Shown: positions 17,973 to 26,900, counted from the first letter of the stretch. The stretch is DNA of 64,000 nucleotides from Halomonas korlensis (GCF_900116705.1 NZ_FPBP01000008.1:62001-126000); one strand, 5' to 3'. Notes: generated from the letters alone by a model not told the origin. Made by a program: numbers and translations.

Positions 17973-18905
17973 CTATGCCAACCACAGCCCGATGCCCAAC
18001 AGCGCAAGTGTCGTTAGCAGAGTCGCAACATTGATGCTCAACACCCGGAGCATCAACTGTCGCTCCTCCAGGGCGTCAGGAAGTTGCCAAACCACCCACA
18101 GGGCGGCAGGAAACGTTGCCCAAGCCAGCCAGACCGCCATCGGCAAGGCCCCGCTCAGCTGACCCAGCGCAATCAACCCATAGGCGCCCAGCAACAGCAC
18201 CATCGCCAAGCGCGAAGCGAGTTTCAGCCCCAGCACGATGGGCAGGTGGCGGCGCCCGCTGCGCCGGTCGGCTTCCAGATCGGGAAACTGGTTGAGCAAC
18301 AGCAATTCGCTGACCAACGACAGGGAGACGCCCGCGATGGTCATGGCCGTCGCATCAACCTGCCCTCCCAGGGCCACCAGGGTACCCAGCACCATTACCG
18401 GACCGAAGCCCAAGCCCGGCGCCAGCAGGCATAGCCAGGGCCGGCGGGTAATCCAGCGGGTGTAGGCCAGCACCAGGCCCACCCCACCCAGGCCGATAAT
18501 CAGCATCGACCAGCCGCGCAGCCACAGGAAATAGACCCCGATCGCCATTACGCACGCCAGTGCTCCCAGCCCGGCCGCCAGCACCCAGGGGGCCGCCTGG
18601 GGCGTCTCCGGCAGCGCCCCGCTTCCCCCGGAAAAAGGCGTCCGACGCGTCAACAGGTCGAGACCCGAGCGGAAATCCTCGTATTCATTGAGCAGGTTGA
18701 CGGCCACATGCGCCAACAACCCGCCGACCAGCACCAGCACGATGTCATAGCCGGAAAGCATCACCGGCTGGCGAGCCGCCAACAGCACACCCAGCAACCC
18801 ACAGAGCGGCGCCAACACCAGAAAGTTGGGACGAGCGGCTCTCGCTAGGGCAATCGCCGACGTGGCTCTTCCAGCCAGCCTGTTGGCGCTAAATGAGCGA
18901 GGCAT
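17973..18905 (-). CDS. UbiA/MenA-family prenyltransferase
   Basis: Integral membrane protein of 310 residues with about nine hydrophobic segments. Both Asp-rich motifs of UbiA enzymes are present: NEYEDFRSGLD in the first half and NQFPDLEADRRSGRR in the second, which bind the prenyl diphosphate through Mg2+. The general look is closer to MenA than to UbiA. The aromatic substrate is not known, and no menaquinone gene is nearby. The ATG at 18905 overlaps the stop of the glutamine amidotransferase gene by 17 bases; an open frame continues to a TTG at 18956. It is the last gene of the minus-strand run starting at the TRAP genes, although its function has no obvious link to it. Confidence 0.8.
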   Translation of the reverse strand: MPRSFSANRLAGRATSAIALARAARPNFLVLAPLCGLLGVLLAARQPVMLSGYDIVLVLVGGLLAHVAVNLLNEYEDFRSGLDLLTRRTPFSGGSGALPETPQAAPWVLAAGLGALACVMAIGVYFLWLRGWSMLIIGLGGVGLVLAYTRWITRRPWLCLLAPGLGFGPVMVLGTLVALGGQVDATAMTIAGVSLSLVSELLLLNQFPDLEADRRSGRRHLPIVLGLKLASRLAMVLLLGAYGLIALGQLSGALPMAVWLAWATFPAALWVVWQLPDALEERQLMLRVLSINVATLLTTLALLGIGLWLA

Positions 18906-19638
18906 GGCCACCCGACGGACCGTTCCGACGCCTGATGGCCTGGCGCATGAAGCCAAGGATCCAGCGCACCATCAGGGTGTCATCGACCGGTGCCGACAGC
19001 GACGCCTCGCCCTGTCGCACTCGGTGCTCCCCGATCAGTTCCGCGCGCAGCGCCATCAGATCGCTCGAGTAGGCCTTGGTGAACTCGGGATGGCCCTGAA
19101 CGCCGAGGAAATGCTCGCCGAGCTGCATCAGGTAGCTGGGACAGAACTCACTGCCGGCCAGCACCCGCGCCTGCGACGGCAACCGCTCCACCTGGTCCTG
19201 GTGGCTGACCAGCAGGTCGAGCCCTGGTTGCCAAGGCGTCATCCAGTCAGCGCGCTCGGTCACGCGATTGAACGACAGTCCCACCCCCCAGCCCCGATCG
19301 CTCTTGGCTACCTCCCCGCCCAGCGCCCGAGCCATCAGTTGGTGCCCAAAGCAGATGCCCACCAGCGGCTTGCCCGCCTCCCAAAGGTCGCGAACGAAGT
19401 CTTCCAGCTCGGCGATCCAGGGCAGGTCGTCGTTGACCCCGAACTTCGAACCGGTAGTCAGCCAGGCATCCACCGCCTCGACATCGTCGGGAATCTCACC
19501 ATCCAGGCAGCGCCAGACGCGGAACTCGAGCGAGGGGTCGACGCGACGAAAGAGCGCCTCGAACATCTCGGGATAATTGCCGTGGGCCTCGCGCAGCTCC
19601 GGTGCCACATCGTCACACTGCAGAAGGCCGATACGCAT
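18889..19638 (-). CDS. Class I glutamine amidotransferase-like hydrolase
   Basis: Cytoplasmic triad-type amidotransferase of 249 residues. The nucleophile elbow is GICFGHQLMA, and the His-x-Glu pair is in VQGHPEFT. No synthase domain is attached, so it acts alone or on a gamma-glutamyl compound. The gene starts 2 bases after the alcohol dehydrogenase stop and sits in a block with a glutamine-synthetase-like ligase, an aldehyde dehydrogenase and an alcohol dehydrogenase. By analogy with PuuD in putrescine catabolism, the inferred job is to release glutamate from a gamma-glutamyl intermediate. Sequence alone would also allow a GMP-synthase-like amidotransferase of unknown role. Confidence 0.8.
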   Translation of the reverse strand: MRIGLLQCDDVAPELREAHGNYPEMFEALFRRVDPSLEFRVWRCLDGEIPDDVEAVDAWLTTGSKFGVNDDLPWIAELEDFVRDLWEAGKPLVGICFGHQLMARALGGEVAKSDRGWGVGLSFNRVTERADWMTPWQPGLDLLVSHQDQVERLPSQARVLAGSEFCPSYLMQLGEHFLGVQGHPEFTKAYSSDLMALRAELIGEHRVRQGEASLSAPVDDTLMVRWILGFMRQAIRRRNGPSGGHASLI

Positions 19639-19640
19639 GG

Positions 19641-20822
19641 TCAGACCCGCCCTTCCACTGCTGCCACGAAGATATCGCGGTACTGGTGGTCATTGAAGAC
19701 AATGGGGTTGGTCCCCGAGGAGGGATCGGCTACCGCCATGTGGCCGACCCTGTCGGCCTGGGCGGTGTCGATGCCAAGCTCGGCAAGCGTATGCGGTATG
19801 CCCTGTCCTTCGCGCAGCGAAAGCACCCAGTCGATCACCGCGGCCGTGCCGGGCTGGCGCAAGTCGAGATAGCGGCCCAGACGCACCATGGGCTCGCCGA
19901 TGGCACGCTCGTTGGCCCGCAGCACGTAGGGCATCAGGATGGCATTGAGGGTGCCGTGGTGGGCATCGAAGAGCGCGCCCAACGGGTGCGCCAGCGCGTG
20001 CATCGCCCCCAGCCCCCGCTGGAAGGCGGTGGCGCCCATGCTCGACGCCACCAGCATGTTCATGCGGGCCTCGAGGTCCTGGCCATCCGCGAAGGCGCGG
20101 GACAGGAAGTCGCGGACGCGGCGAATACCCTCCACGGCGATGCCCTCGGCCATGGGATGGTAGCGCGGCGAGCACCAGGCCTCCAGGCAGTGCGATAGCG
20201 CATCCATGCCGGTGGCCGCGGTGATCGCCGGCGGCAGACCGACCGTCAGTTCCGGGTCGAGTATCACCCGGGCCGGCAGCATGCTGGGGTGAAAGATGAT
20301 CCGCTTGACGTGGGCAGCCTCGTCGGTGATCACCGAGGCCCGCCCCACCTCGGAGCCGGTGCCGGCGGTGGTCGGTACCGCCACACAGGGCACGAGCGCC
20401 TCGGCATCGGCCTGTCGCCAGTTGTCTCCCACGTCCTCGAGCGCCCACAGCGACAGCCCCTCGCGCTGGCCGGCCATCAGCGCCACCGCCTTGGCGGCAT
20501 CCAGCCCCGAGCCACCGCCGAAGGCGATCACGCCGTCGTGGCCGCCACGATTGAACGCCGCCACGCCGTCCAGCACGTTCTTGCCGGTGGGGTTGCCCTT
20601 GATCGCGCTGAACACGGCAATGGCGAGCCCCTCGCCACTTGCCTGCTCGACAATGTCGCGCACCATCGGCAGGCCGGCAAGGCCGGGGTCGGTGATCAGC
20701 AGCGGCGCGGTCATACCCAGCTCACGGCACAGGCCGGGCAACTCGCGGATACGCCCGGGGCCGGTGAGGATCGGGGCCGGATAATTCCAGCCCATGCGGT
20801 AGTGGTCGGGATCGAAGCTCAT
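19641..20822 (-). CDS. Iron-containing alcohol dehydrogenase
   Basis: Group III NAD(P)-dependent alcohol dehydrogenase of 393 residues. The nucleotide loop is FGGGSGLDAAKAVALMAG, PTTAGTGSEVGRASVI follows, and metal-binding histidines appear in TGMDALSHCLEAW and in MHALAHPLGALFDAHHGT. The ATG at 20822 has GGAGG five bases upstream; the open frame to 20843 would overlap the aldehyde dehydrogenase. It lies 13 bases downstream of the aldehyde dehydrogenase and 2 bases before the amidotransferase gene. In this setting it would oxidise a gamma-glutamyl amino-alcohol to the aldehyde, or a free alcohol; this is inference. Confidence 0.88.
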   Translation of the reverse strand: MSFDPDHYRMGWNYPAPILTGPGRIRELPGLCRELGMTAPLLITDPGLAGLPMVRDIVEQASGEGLAIAVFSAIKGNPTGKNVLDGVAAFNRGGHDGVIAFGGGSGLDAAKAVALMAGQREGLSLWALEDVGDNWRQADAEALVPCVAVPTTAGTGSEVGRASVITDEAAHVKRIIFHPSMLPARVILDPELTVGLPPAITAATGMDALSHCLEAWCSPRYHPMAEGIAVEGIRRVRDFLSRAFADGQDLEARMNMLVASSMGATAFQRGLGAMHALAHPLGALFDAHHGTLNAILMPYVLRANERAIGEPMVRLGRYLDLRQPGTAAVIDWVLSLREGQGIPHTLAELGIDTAQADRVGHMAVADPSSGTNPIVFNDHQYRDIFVAAVEGRV

Positions 20823-20835
20823 GGGGCCTCCGCCG

Positions 20836-22221
20836 TCAGGCATGCTTGAGATGGAAGGACTTGGGCCGCGTCAGGGTCTCGTAGCCGAGCCGCGACAGCG
20901 AACAACCGCGCCCCGACTGCTTGACGCCGGTCCAGGCCAGTTCGGGGTCGAGATAATCGCAGCGGTTGGTGAAAACCGTCCCGGCCTCGAGCCGCTTGGC
21001 GATGGCCTCGCCAGCCGCCCGGTCGCGCGTGAACACCGCCGCCGTCAGGCCGAAGTCGCTGTCGTTCATCAGCGCCACGGCCTCCTCGTCGTCGGCCACC
21101 GGCATGATGCCGACCACCGGGCCGAAACTCTCCTCGGACATTACCCGCATCGAGTGATCGACCCCCGTCAACAGCTGGGGCGCGAGATAGGCGCTACCCG
21201 GCGTGGAGAGCGGATAGTCGCCGGGGTCGATCCAGGCCTTGGCGCCGGCCGCGACCGCGTCTTCGATCTGGCCGCGCACGAAGTCCGCCGCGGCCGGCTT
21301 GACCAGCGGGCCAAGGGTGGTCGTGGGGTCGGTGGGGTTGCCGAGCCTGAGCTGGCGCGCCCAGGTCACCGCGCGAGCGACAAAGGCGTCGAGGATGTCC
21401 TGATGAACGTAGATTCGCTCAATCCCGCAGCAGCTCTGGCCGGAGTTGAAGAAGGCGCCGTCCATCACGCCCGCCACGGCTTCGTCGAGGTCGACATCGG
21501 CACGAATATAGGCGGGGTCCTTGCCGCCGAGTTCCAGCCCGGTGGCGATGAAGCGCCCGGCGGCATTACGCTCGACCCGCTCGCCACCGGCCACCGAACC
21601 GGTGAAGGAGACGTGGTGGATTCGCGGGTCACGGATCAAGGCCTCGGTATCCTCATGCGAGAGATGCAGGTACTGGAAGACGCCCTCGGGCAGACCCGCC
21701 TCGTCGAAGGCTTCCTGCAGGCGCTCGGCGCACAGCGGTGTCTGCGCCGAGTGTTTCAGGATCACCGTATTGCCGGCCATGATCGCCGGGACCAGCGCAT
21801 TCACGGCGGTCATGAAGGGGAAGTTCCAGGGCGCGACGATCAGCGACACACCCAGCGGCTCGCGGGTAATGTAGCGGGTGAAGCCGGGCTTGTCGGCCAG
21901 GCGCAGCGGGGCCAGCGCCTCCTCGGCCAGGGCGACCATGGTGCGCGCGCGCTCCTCGAAGCCGCTGATCTCGCCGCCCGCCACCGCAATGGGGCGCCCC
22001 ATCTGCCAGGTCAGTTCCTCGGCCAGTGCATCGCGGCGCGCCACGATCGCCTCGACCATGCGCAGGCAGAAGCGTGCGCGCTCCGCCAACGCCGTCTCGC
22101 GCCAGGCGCGCTGCGCCGCCACCGCCCGCGTCAGCGCCGCCTCGATGGCTTCGGCGTCGGCCTGTTCCCGCTCCACGTAGACCGACCCGTCCACCGGAGA
22201 GATCGTTTTCTGTATGGCCAT
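20836..22221 (-). CDS. NAD(P)-dependent aldehyde dehydrogenase
   Basis: A 461-residue aldehyde dehydrogenase. The cofactor region reads IVAPWNFPFMTAVNALVPAI, the general base is in LELGGKDPAYI, and the catalytic cysteine is in FFNSGQSCCGIERIYV. The catalytic Cys is followed by another Cys. It belongs to the succinate-semialdehyde/gamma-aminobutyraldehyde-like set. The gene lies 10 bases downstream of the glutamine-synthetase-like ligase and just before the alcohol dehydrogenase, suggesting it oxidises a gamma-glutamyl aldehyde to the acid. The precise substrate is open. Confidence 0.9.
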   Translation of the reverse strand: MAIQKTISPVDGSVYVEREQADAEAIEAALTRAVAAQRAWRETALAERARFCLRMVEAIVARRDALAEELTWQMGRPIAVAGGEISGFEERARTMVALAEEALAPLRLADKPGFTRYITREPLGVSLIVAPWNFPFMTAVNALVPAIMAGNTVILKHSAQTPLCAERLQEAFDEAGLPEGVFQYLHLSHEDTEALIRDPRIHHVSFTGSVAGGERVERNAAGRFIATGLELGGKDPAYIRADVDLDEAVAGVMDGAFFNSGQSCCGIERIYVHQDILDAFVARAVTWARQLRLGNPTDPTTTLGPLVKPAAADFVRGQIEDAVAAGAKAWIDPGDYPLSTPGSAYLAPQLLTGVDHSMRVMSEESFGPVVGIMPVADDEEAVALMNDSDFGLTAAVFTRDRAAGEAIAKRLEAGTVFTNRCDYLDPELAWTGVKQSGRGCSLSRLGYETLTRPKSFHLKHA

Positions 22222-22231
22222 GGTCGTTTCC

Positions 22232-23611
22232 TCAGATGATCTCGAAATATCGGTCTAACTCCCAATCCGTGATGTGTCGCCGGAACTGTCTCTCTTCCCA
22301 CTCGCGGGTCGCCGCGAAGTGATCAACGAAGGCGTCCCCGAACAGCTCGCGCGCGGGCCCCGAGGCCTTGAGTCGCTGGGCGGCGTCCCAGAGCGTGCGT
22401 GGCAGCGCCTGATGCTCGGGGTGCTCGAGGGCGTAGGCATTGCCTTCGATCGGCGCCTCCGGCTCCAGCCGGTGTTCGATCCCGTAGAGCCCCGAGGCGA
22501 TGGCCGCCGCCATGGCCAGGTAGGGGTTGGCGTCGGCGCTGCCCAGACGGTACTCGACACGCTGCGACTTGGCGCTGCCCGGGATCACCCGCAGCGCCGT
22601 GGTACGATTCTCGATGCCCCAGGTGGCATCGGTGGGCGCCCAGAAACCGGGGATCAGCCGGGTGTAGCTGTTGATGGTGGGCGCGAACATCGCCAGCAGC
22701 TCCGGCATCAGCTGTTGCTGGCCGGCCACGAAGTGACGCTGCAGGTCGCTCATCCCGTGGGGCTTGTCGGCAGCGAAGAACGCCGACTCGCCGCTGTCGG
22801 TATGGTTCAGCGACAGATGGATATGGCCGCTCTGGCCGGGATAGTCCGGCGACCACTTGGCCATGAAGGTGGCCATCAGGCCGCGACGCTGCGCCCATAC
22901 CTTGGTGAAGGACTTGAACAGCACGCCCTTGTCGGCGGCGGCCAGGGCCTCGTCCACGCCGATGGCCGCCTCGAGCACACCGGGGCCGGTCTCGGTGTGC
23001 AGCCCCTCGATGGGAAAATCCATCGCCTCGGCAAGCGCCAGCAGGTCGTGATAGAGCTCGCCATGCACCGAGCTTCTCAGCATTGAATAACCCATCATGT
23101 CCGGCGTCAGCGGCTTGAGGTGGCGAAAGCCCTTCTTGCGGATCGATTCGGGAGTTTCCTGAAAGACGAAGAACTCGTACTCCAGGGCGGCGCGAGCCGT
23201 GAAGCCCATCGTCTCGGCCCGGGCCAGCACCCGTCTCAGCAGGCCTCGCGGGCAGATCGCCTCGGCGGGACCCTCAAACTCGGCGAGAAACAGCAGCATG
23301 TCGCCCTCGGCCGGCACATCACGGCAGCTTGCCGGCAGGATGCGCAGCGTGGCATCCGGGTAGCCAGTGTGCCATCCGGTGTAGCTGACGTTGTCGTAGA
23401 GTTCGTCCTTACTGTCCCAGCCCAGCACCACGTTGCAGAAGGCGAAGCCCTCCTCGAGAGCGTGGAAAAACTTGTCACGGTGCATGTACTTGCCGAGCAT
23501 CACGCCGTCGATGTCGACCATCCCCACCTTGACGTGGCTGAGCCCGCGCTCCTCGACGATGCATCGCGCGTCCTCGTGGCTCTGGACCTTTCTTGCCTGC
23601 AATCGGCTCAT
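22232..23611 (-). CDS. Glutamine-synthetase-family gamma-glutamyl ligase (PuuA/IpuC-like)
   Basis: ATP-dependent ligase of 459 residues in the GlnA superfamily. The metal sites (ALEYEFFVF, ETGPGVLEAAIG), the ATP/ammonia region (GQSGHIHLSL, FAPTINSYTRLIPGFWAP) and the arginine loop (ENRTTALRV) are all present. The adenylylation-site motif of true type I glutamine synthetase is absent (NPYLAMAAAIASG instead of NLYDLPPE), which fits enzymes that glutamylate amines such as putrescine, ethanolamine or isopropylamine. The ATG has GGAGG six bases upstream. It starts the enzyme part of the block, 102 bases downstream of the TRAP binding-protein gene, and is followed closely by the aldehyde and alcohol dehydrogenases. 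Amine specificity cannot be read from sequence. Confidence 0.88.
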   Translation of the reverse strand: MSRLQARKVQSHEDARCIVEERGLSHVKVGMVDIDGVMLGKYMHRDKFFHALEEGFAFCNVVLGWDSKDELYDNVSYTGWHTGYPDATLRILPASCRDVPAEGDMLLFLAEFEGPAEAICPRGLLRRVLARAETMGFTARAALEYEFFVFQETPESIRKKGFRHLKPLTPDMMGYSMLRSSVHGELYHDLLALAEAMDFPIEGLHTETGPGVLEAAIGVDEALAAADKGVLFKSFTKVWAQRRGLMATFMAKWSPDYPGQSGHIHLSLNHTDSGESAFFAADKPHGMSDLQRHFVAGQQQLMPELLAMFAPTINSYTRLIPGFWAPTDATWGIENRTTALRVIPGSAKSQRVEYRLGSADANPYLAMAAAIASGLYGIEHRLEPEAPIEGNAYALEHPEHQALPRTLWDAAQRLKASGPARELFGDAFVDHFAATREWEERQFRRHITDWELDRYFEII

Positions 23612-23713
23612 GGCACCTCCTTATCCGGCTTATCCGGCCAGGTTCGCGACACCGCCGCCATGGCGGCGGCAACCCGGGGCGGGCGGCTGTTGCCGCGCCG
23701 CCCGTCAACCGGC

Positions 23714-24775
23714 TCAGGAATAGCGGTAGGGAGGCCCGGCATCCTGCATGGTCTGGCGGTAGTTCTTGAGGATCTGCACCAGCTTGGCGCTGCGCTCGCT
23801 CTCCTGGGCGATCTCGTCCCAGAACGACAGCGCCTCGTCCTCGATGGTCTGCCACTCCTCCTCAGGGATCGAGGTCAGTTCCAGCTTGCCGCCGGTGGTG
23901 CGGTAGTGCGCCTCGCCCCACCAGTACCAGTGCTGGCGGTAGTAGTGGGAGCTGTCCATGCAGAGGCGGAACAGCGTCTTCAAGTGCTCGGGCAGCTCCT
24001 CCCAGCGCTCGGTGTTGGCGAAGTAGGAGCCCGACCAGGCGCCGGAGATGTTGTTGGTCAGGTAGTAGTTGCTGACATCCGCCCAGCCGACCGTATAGGC
24101 CTCGGTAATCCCCGCCCAGGCGATGCCGTCGAGCTCGCGGGTCTGCATGGCGACCTCGATGTCCTCCCAGGGCAGCGTCACCGGCACCACGCCGAATCGC
24201 TCGAGGAAACGCCCCGCCGTCGGGAAGGTGAAGACTCGCTTGCCCTCCAGGTCCTTGATGCTGCGGATCGGATCACGGGTGACGAAGTTGCAGGGGTCCC
24301 AGGAGCCCGATCCCAGCCAGGTCACGCCCTCGACCTCGCCGTAGGCCTCCTCCCAGATCTCCTTGAGCCCGTAATGATGGAAGAGTGCCGGCACGTCGAG
24401 GCTGTAGCGCGAGGCGAAGGGAAAGTAGCCGCCGAACACCGAGACGTCCACCGGCGCGTTGATGGAGTCGTCATCGCTCTGCACGGCATCGATGGTGCCG
24501 CGCTGCATGGCGCGAAACAGCTCGCCGGTGGGCACCAGCTGGTCGGCGTAGTAGAGCTCGATCTCCATCTCGCCGTTGGCCGCCTTGTTGAAGGCATCGA
24601 TGGAGGGCTTGATGACATGCTCGGCGAGCGCCGGGCCGGCGTAGGTCTGCAGGCGCCAGCGGATGGGGCCCGACTGAGCATGCACGTAGGGCGCGCCGAC
24701 GCTGGCGGCCCCGACCGTGGCGGCGGTGGCCACCCCGGCCTTCTTGAGAAAATCGCGGCGATTGCGGTTGGTCAT
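23714..24775 (-). CDS. TRAP transporter substrate-binding protein (DctP family)
   Basis: Periplasmic binding protein of 353 residues. It has a Tat-type signal (RRDFLKKAG, then AATVGAASVGAPYVHAQ). The DctP fold is seen in the spine PLxxxHVIKPSIDAFNKAANGEMEIELYYADQLVPTGELF and in KDLEGKRVFTFPTAGRFLERFGVVPVTLPWEDIEVAMQ. Most TRAP ligands are organic acids and bind a conserved Arg; the arginine of GKRVFTF is a plausible counterpart. AGGAG lies eight bases before the ATG. The membrane partners DctM and DctQ are upstream on the same strand, and the gamma-glutamylation enzymes follow, so the imported compound may feed them. Confidence 0.88.
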   Translation of the reverse strand: MTNRNRRDFLKKAGVATAATVGAASVGAPYVHAQSGPIRWRLQTYAGPALAEHVIKPSIDAFNKAANGEMEIELYYADQLVPTGELFRAMQRGTIDAVQSDDDSINAPVDVSVFGGYFPFASRYSLDVPALFHHYGLKEIWEEAYGEVEGVTWLGSGSWDPCNFVTRDPIRSIKDLEGKRVFTFPTAGRFLERFGVVPVTLPWEDIEVAMQTRELDGIAWAGITEAYTVGWADVSNYYLTNNISGAWSGSYFANTERWEELPEHLKTLFRLCMDSSHYYRQHWYWWGEAHYRTTGGKLELTSIPEEEWQTIEDEALSFWDEIAQESERSAKLVQILKNYRQTMQDAGPPYRYS

Positions 24776-24885
24776 GATCTCGACTCCTGCGGTTGTGGTT
24801 GTTGTGCAGCCAGGCAGGTCGTCTCTCGTCCTGCCATCTCCGTGAAGACGCTAGGCGTCCCGATGGATTCGTATGCGTGTCGTGG

Positions 24886-26208
24886 TCAATACCCTCGATA
24901 GAGCTCCGGCAGCCAGAGCGCCAGTTGCGGGAAGGCGGTGATCAGCGCCAGCCCCACCAGCATGATGCCGACGAACGGCCAGACGCTGCGGTAGATATCG
25001 CCCAGCGAGATCTCCGGCGGCGCCATGGCGCGCATCAGGAACAGGTTGTAGCCGAAGGGCGGCGTCATGTAGGCGATCTGCACGGTGATGGTGTAGAGCA
25101 CCCCGTACCAGATCGGGTCGAACCCCAGGCTGATCACCAGCGGCACATAGAGCGGCGCGACGATCACCAGCATGGCGGTGTCGTCGAGAAACATGCCCAG
25201 CAGGATGTATGAGAGCTGCATCATCACAAGTATCTGCCAGGGCGTCATGCCGATACGATCGAGGAAGACGTCCTCGATGGCGCGCACCGCCCCCAGGCCA
25301 TCGAAGACCGCGCCGAAACACAGCGCGGCGAGGATGATCCACATGAACATGCAGCTGATGCCCAGCGTCTGGCGCAGCGTGCTCTCGATCACCGCCATGT
25401 TCAGCCGGCCCTTGGCCAGCGCCGCCAGGGTCGCCGACAGCGCCCCCACCGCCGAGCTCTCCACCAGGCTGGTCACGCCCATCAGGAAGAGCCCGGTCAT
25501 GAAGAAGAAGATCAGCAGCGGCAGCAGGCCGGCGCGCAGCAGCTTGAGCTTTTCGGCCATCGACATGTTGCGCTCCTCGGGCGGCAGCGTCGGCCCCAGG
25601 TGCGGCTGGAAGTGGCAGCGAATGACGATATAGAGCACGAACAGCCCGGCCAGGATCAACCCGGGGATGGCCCCCGCCAGCCACAGCTGGCTGACCGGCT
25701 GGCGGGCGATCATGCCGTAGAGCACCAGCACCACGCTGGGCGGCACCAGGATGCCCAGCGAACTGCCGGCCTGGATCACCCCGGTGACCATGATCTTGTC
25801 GTAACCGCGACGCAGCAGCTCCGGCAGGGCGATGGTGGCGCCGATCGCCATGCCCGCCACGCTCAGGCCGTTCATCGCCGACACCACCACCATCAGGCCG
25901 ATGGTGCCGACTGCCAAGCCACCCTTGAGCGAGCCCATCCAGACGTGAAACATCTCGTAGAGCTCGCCGGCGATGCCCGACTCCGAGAGCATGTAGCCCA
26001 TGTAGATGAACAGCGGCAGGGTCAACAGCGGGTACCAGTTCATCAGCTGGATCGCCGCGGTGAAGGGCATCTCCACGCCGCCCGTGCCCCACAGCAGCAG
26101 CGCCGATGCGGCCCCGACGAAGCCGATGACCCCGAACACCCGCTGCCCGGTGAGCAGCAACAGCATCATGGTCGAGAACATCAGCAGGGCTATCGTCTGG
26201 TAGGTCAT
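24886..26208 (-). CDS. TRAP transporter large permease (DctM family)
   Basis: A 440-residue membrane protein with about 12 hydrophobic segments that carries substrate using the sodium or proton gradient. Typical parts are LPLFIYMGYMLSESGIAGELYEMFHVWMGSLKGGLAV near the N-terminus and VAPLYVPLVISLGFDPIWYGVLYTITVQIAYMTPPFGYNLFLM near the end. The ATG at 26208 overlaps the DctQ stop as ATGA; the longer frame starting at 26262 is inside dctQ and has no homology. A 110-base gap separates it from the binding-protein gene. Confidence 0.9.
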   Translation of the reverse strand: MTYQTIALLMFSTMMLLLLTGQRVFGVIGFVGAASALLLWGTGGVEMPFTAAIQLMNWYPLLTLPLFIYMGYMLSESGIAGELYEMFHVWMGSLKGGLAVGTIGLMVVVSAMNGLSVAGMAIGATIALPELLRRGYDKIMVTGVIQAGSSLGILVPPSVVLVLYGMIARQPVSQLWLAGAIPGLILAGLFVLYIVIRCHFQPHLGPTLPPEERNMSMAEKLKLLRAGLLPLLIFFFMTGLFLMGVTSLVESSAVGALSATLAALAKGRLNMAVIESTLRQTLGISCMFMWIILAALCFGAVFDGLGAVRAIEDVFLDRIGMTPWQILVMMQLSYILLGMFLDDTAMLVIVAPLYVPLVISLGFDPIWYGVLYTITVQIAYMTPPFGYNLFLMRAMAPPEISLGDIYRSVWPFVGIMLVGLALITAFPQLALWLPELYRGY

Positions 26209-26735
26209 TCGATGACCACCCCGCGGATCCGGGCGATGTCCTTGAAGAAGGTCGAGAGGCACTGCAGCAGCATCAACAGGACGCCGGTGGTCATGATGAT
26301 CTTGATCGGCGCCAGCGGTGGCCCCCAGGTGGTGTAGCTGGTCTCGTCGTAGCGCAGCGCATAGCCGGTGCTGGAGATCCCGCCGAACAGCAGCGCGCCC
26401 AGAAACACGAACAGCAGCAGCATGGTCATCACGTCGACCAGCGCCCGGGTACGGTCGGACCAGCGCGTATAGAAGAGATCCATGCGCACGTGGGAATCCA
26501 TCTGCAGGGAATAGGCGCCACCCAGCAGGTAATAGGCCGCCATGAGAAACTGGGAGACTTCGATGCCCCAGACCAGCGGGCTGTTGAACAGGCTGCGCGA
26601 GAGCGAGCCGTAGAGCAGCACCCCCATCATCACGAAGATCAACAGCATGACCAGGCGCCCCACCTTGCGGTTGAAGGCATCCACCCAGCGTACGTAGCAG
26701 ACGATGACTTTCGGCATGATGTTGTGATTGTCCAT
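26205..26735 (-). CDS. TRAP transporter small permease (DctQ family)
   Basis: A 176-residue inner-membrane protein with four membrane segments, the size and arrangement of DctQ. Recognisable parts are SRSLFNSPLVWGIEVSQFLMAAYYLLGGAYSLQMDSHVRMDLFY and the final helix preceding the cytoplasmic end. It is the first gene of the TRAP set and overlaps dctM by 4 bases. It is the partner of the large permease in the complex. The upstream gap (26736-26900) carries a perfect inverted repeat that may be the LysR operator. Confidence 0.88.
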   Translation of the reverse strand: MDNHNIMPKVIVCYVRWVDAFNRKVGRLVMLLIFVMMGVLLYGSLSRSLFNSPLVWGIEVSQFLMAAYYLLGGAYSLQMDSHVRMDLFYTRWSDRTRALVDVMTMLLLFVFLGALLFGGISSTGYALRYDETSYTTWGPPLAPIKIIMTTGVLLMLLQCLSTFFKDIARIRGVVIE

Positions 26736-26819
26736 TGGCCGACGTTATTCACAAGCTATTTGAAGTCTTGGCAGTCCATCGGCATTGCCGCAAGAAGCAT
26801 CAGTATTGATGACGCTTTA

Positions 26820-26840
26820 ACTATCGACAAAACCGATAGT
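26820..26840. promoter_or_regulatory. Perfect 7-bp inverted repeat, probable LysR operator for the TRAP operon
   Basis: Arms ACTATCG (26820-26826) and CGATAGT (26834-26840) with a 7-base AT-rich centre. Inside it reads ATC-N9-GAT, the classical LysR half-site spacing. It lies 85 bases upstream of the dctQ start and just past the LysR gene. Confidence 0.6.
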
Positions 26841-26900
26841 GCACGCCAACGAGGCAGGCAACGGAAGGCTCGCGCCATGGGAGGGCAGGACTTGCCGGTA

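Noticed and set aside
19641-20822. Classical ergothioneine or GMP-synthesis role for the neighbouring amidotransferase block
   Set aside because: The genes around it are a ligase and two dehydrogenases, with no purine or ergothioneine enzyme adjacent.
20821-22239. 472-codon plus-strand frame opposite the aldehyde dehydrogenase
   Set aside because: Shadow of a gene whose cofactor and catalytic motifs are on the minus strand.
23120-24901. 593-codon plus-strand frame over the ligase and DctP genes
   Set aside because: It crosses two recognisable minus-strand genes and has no family features.
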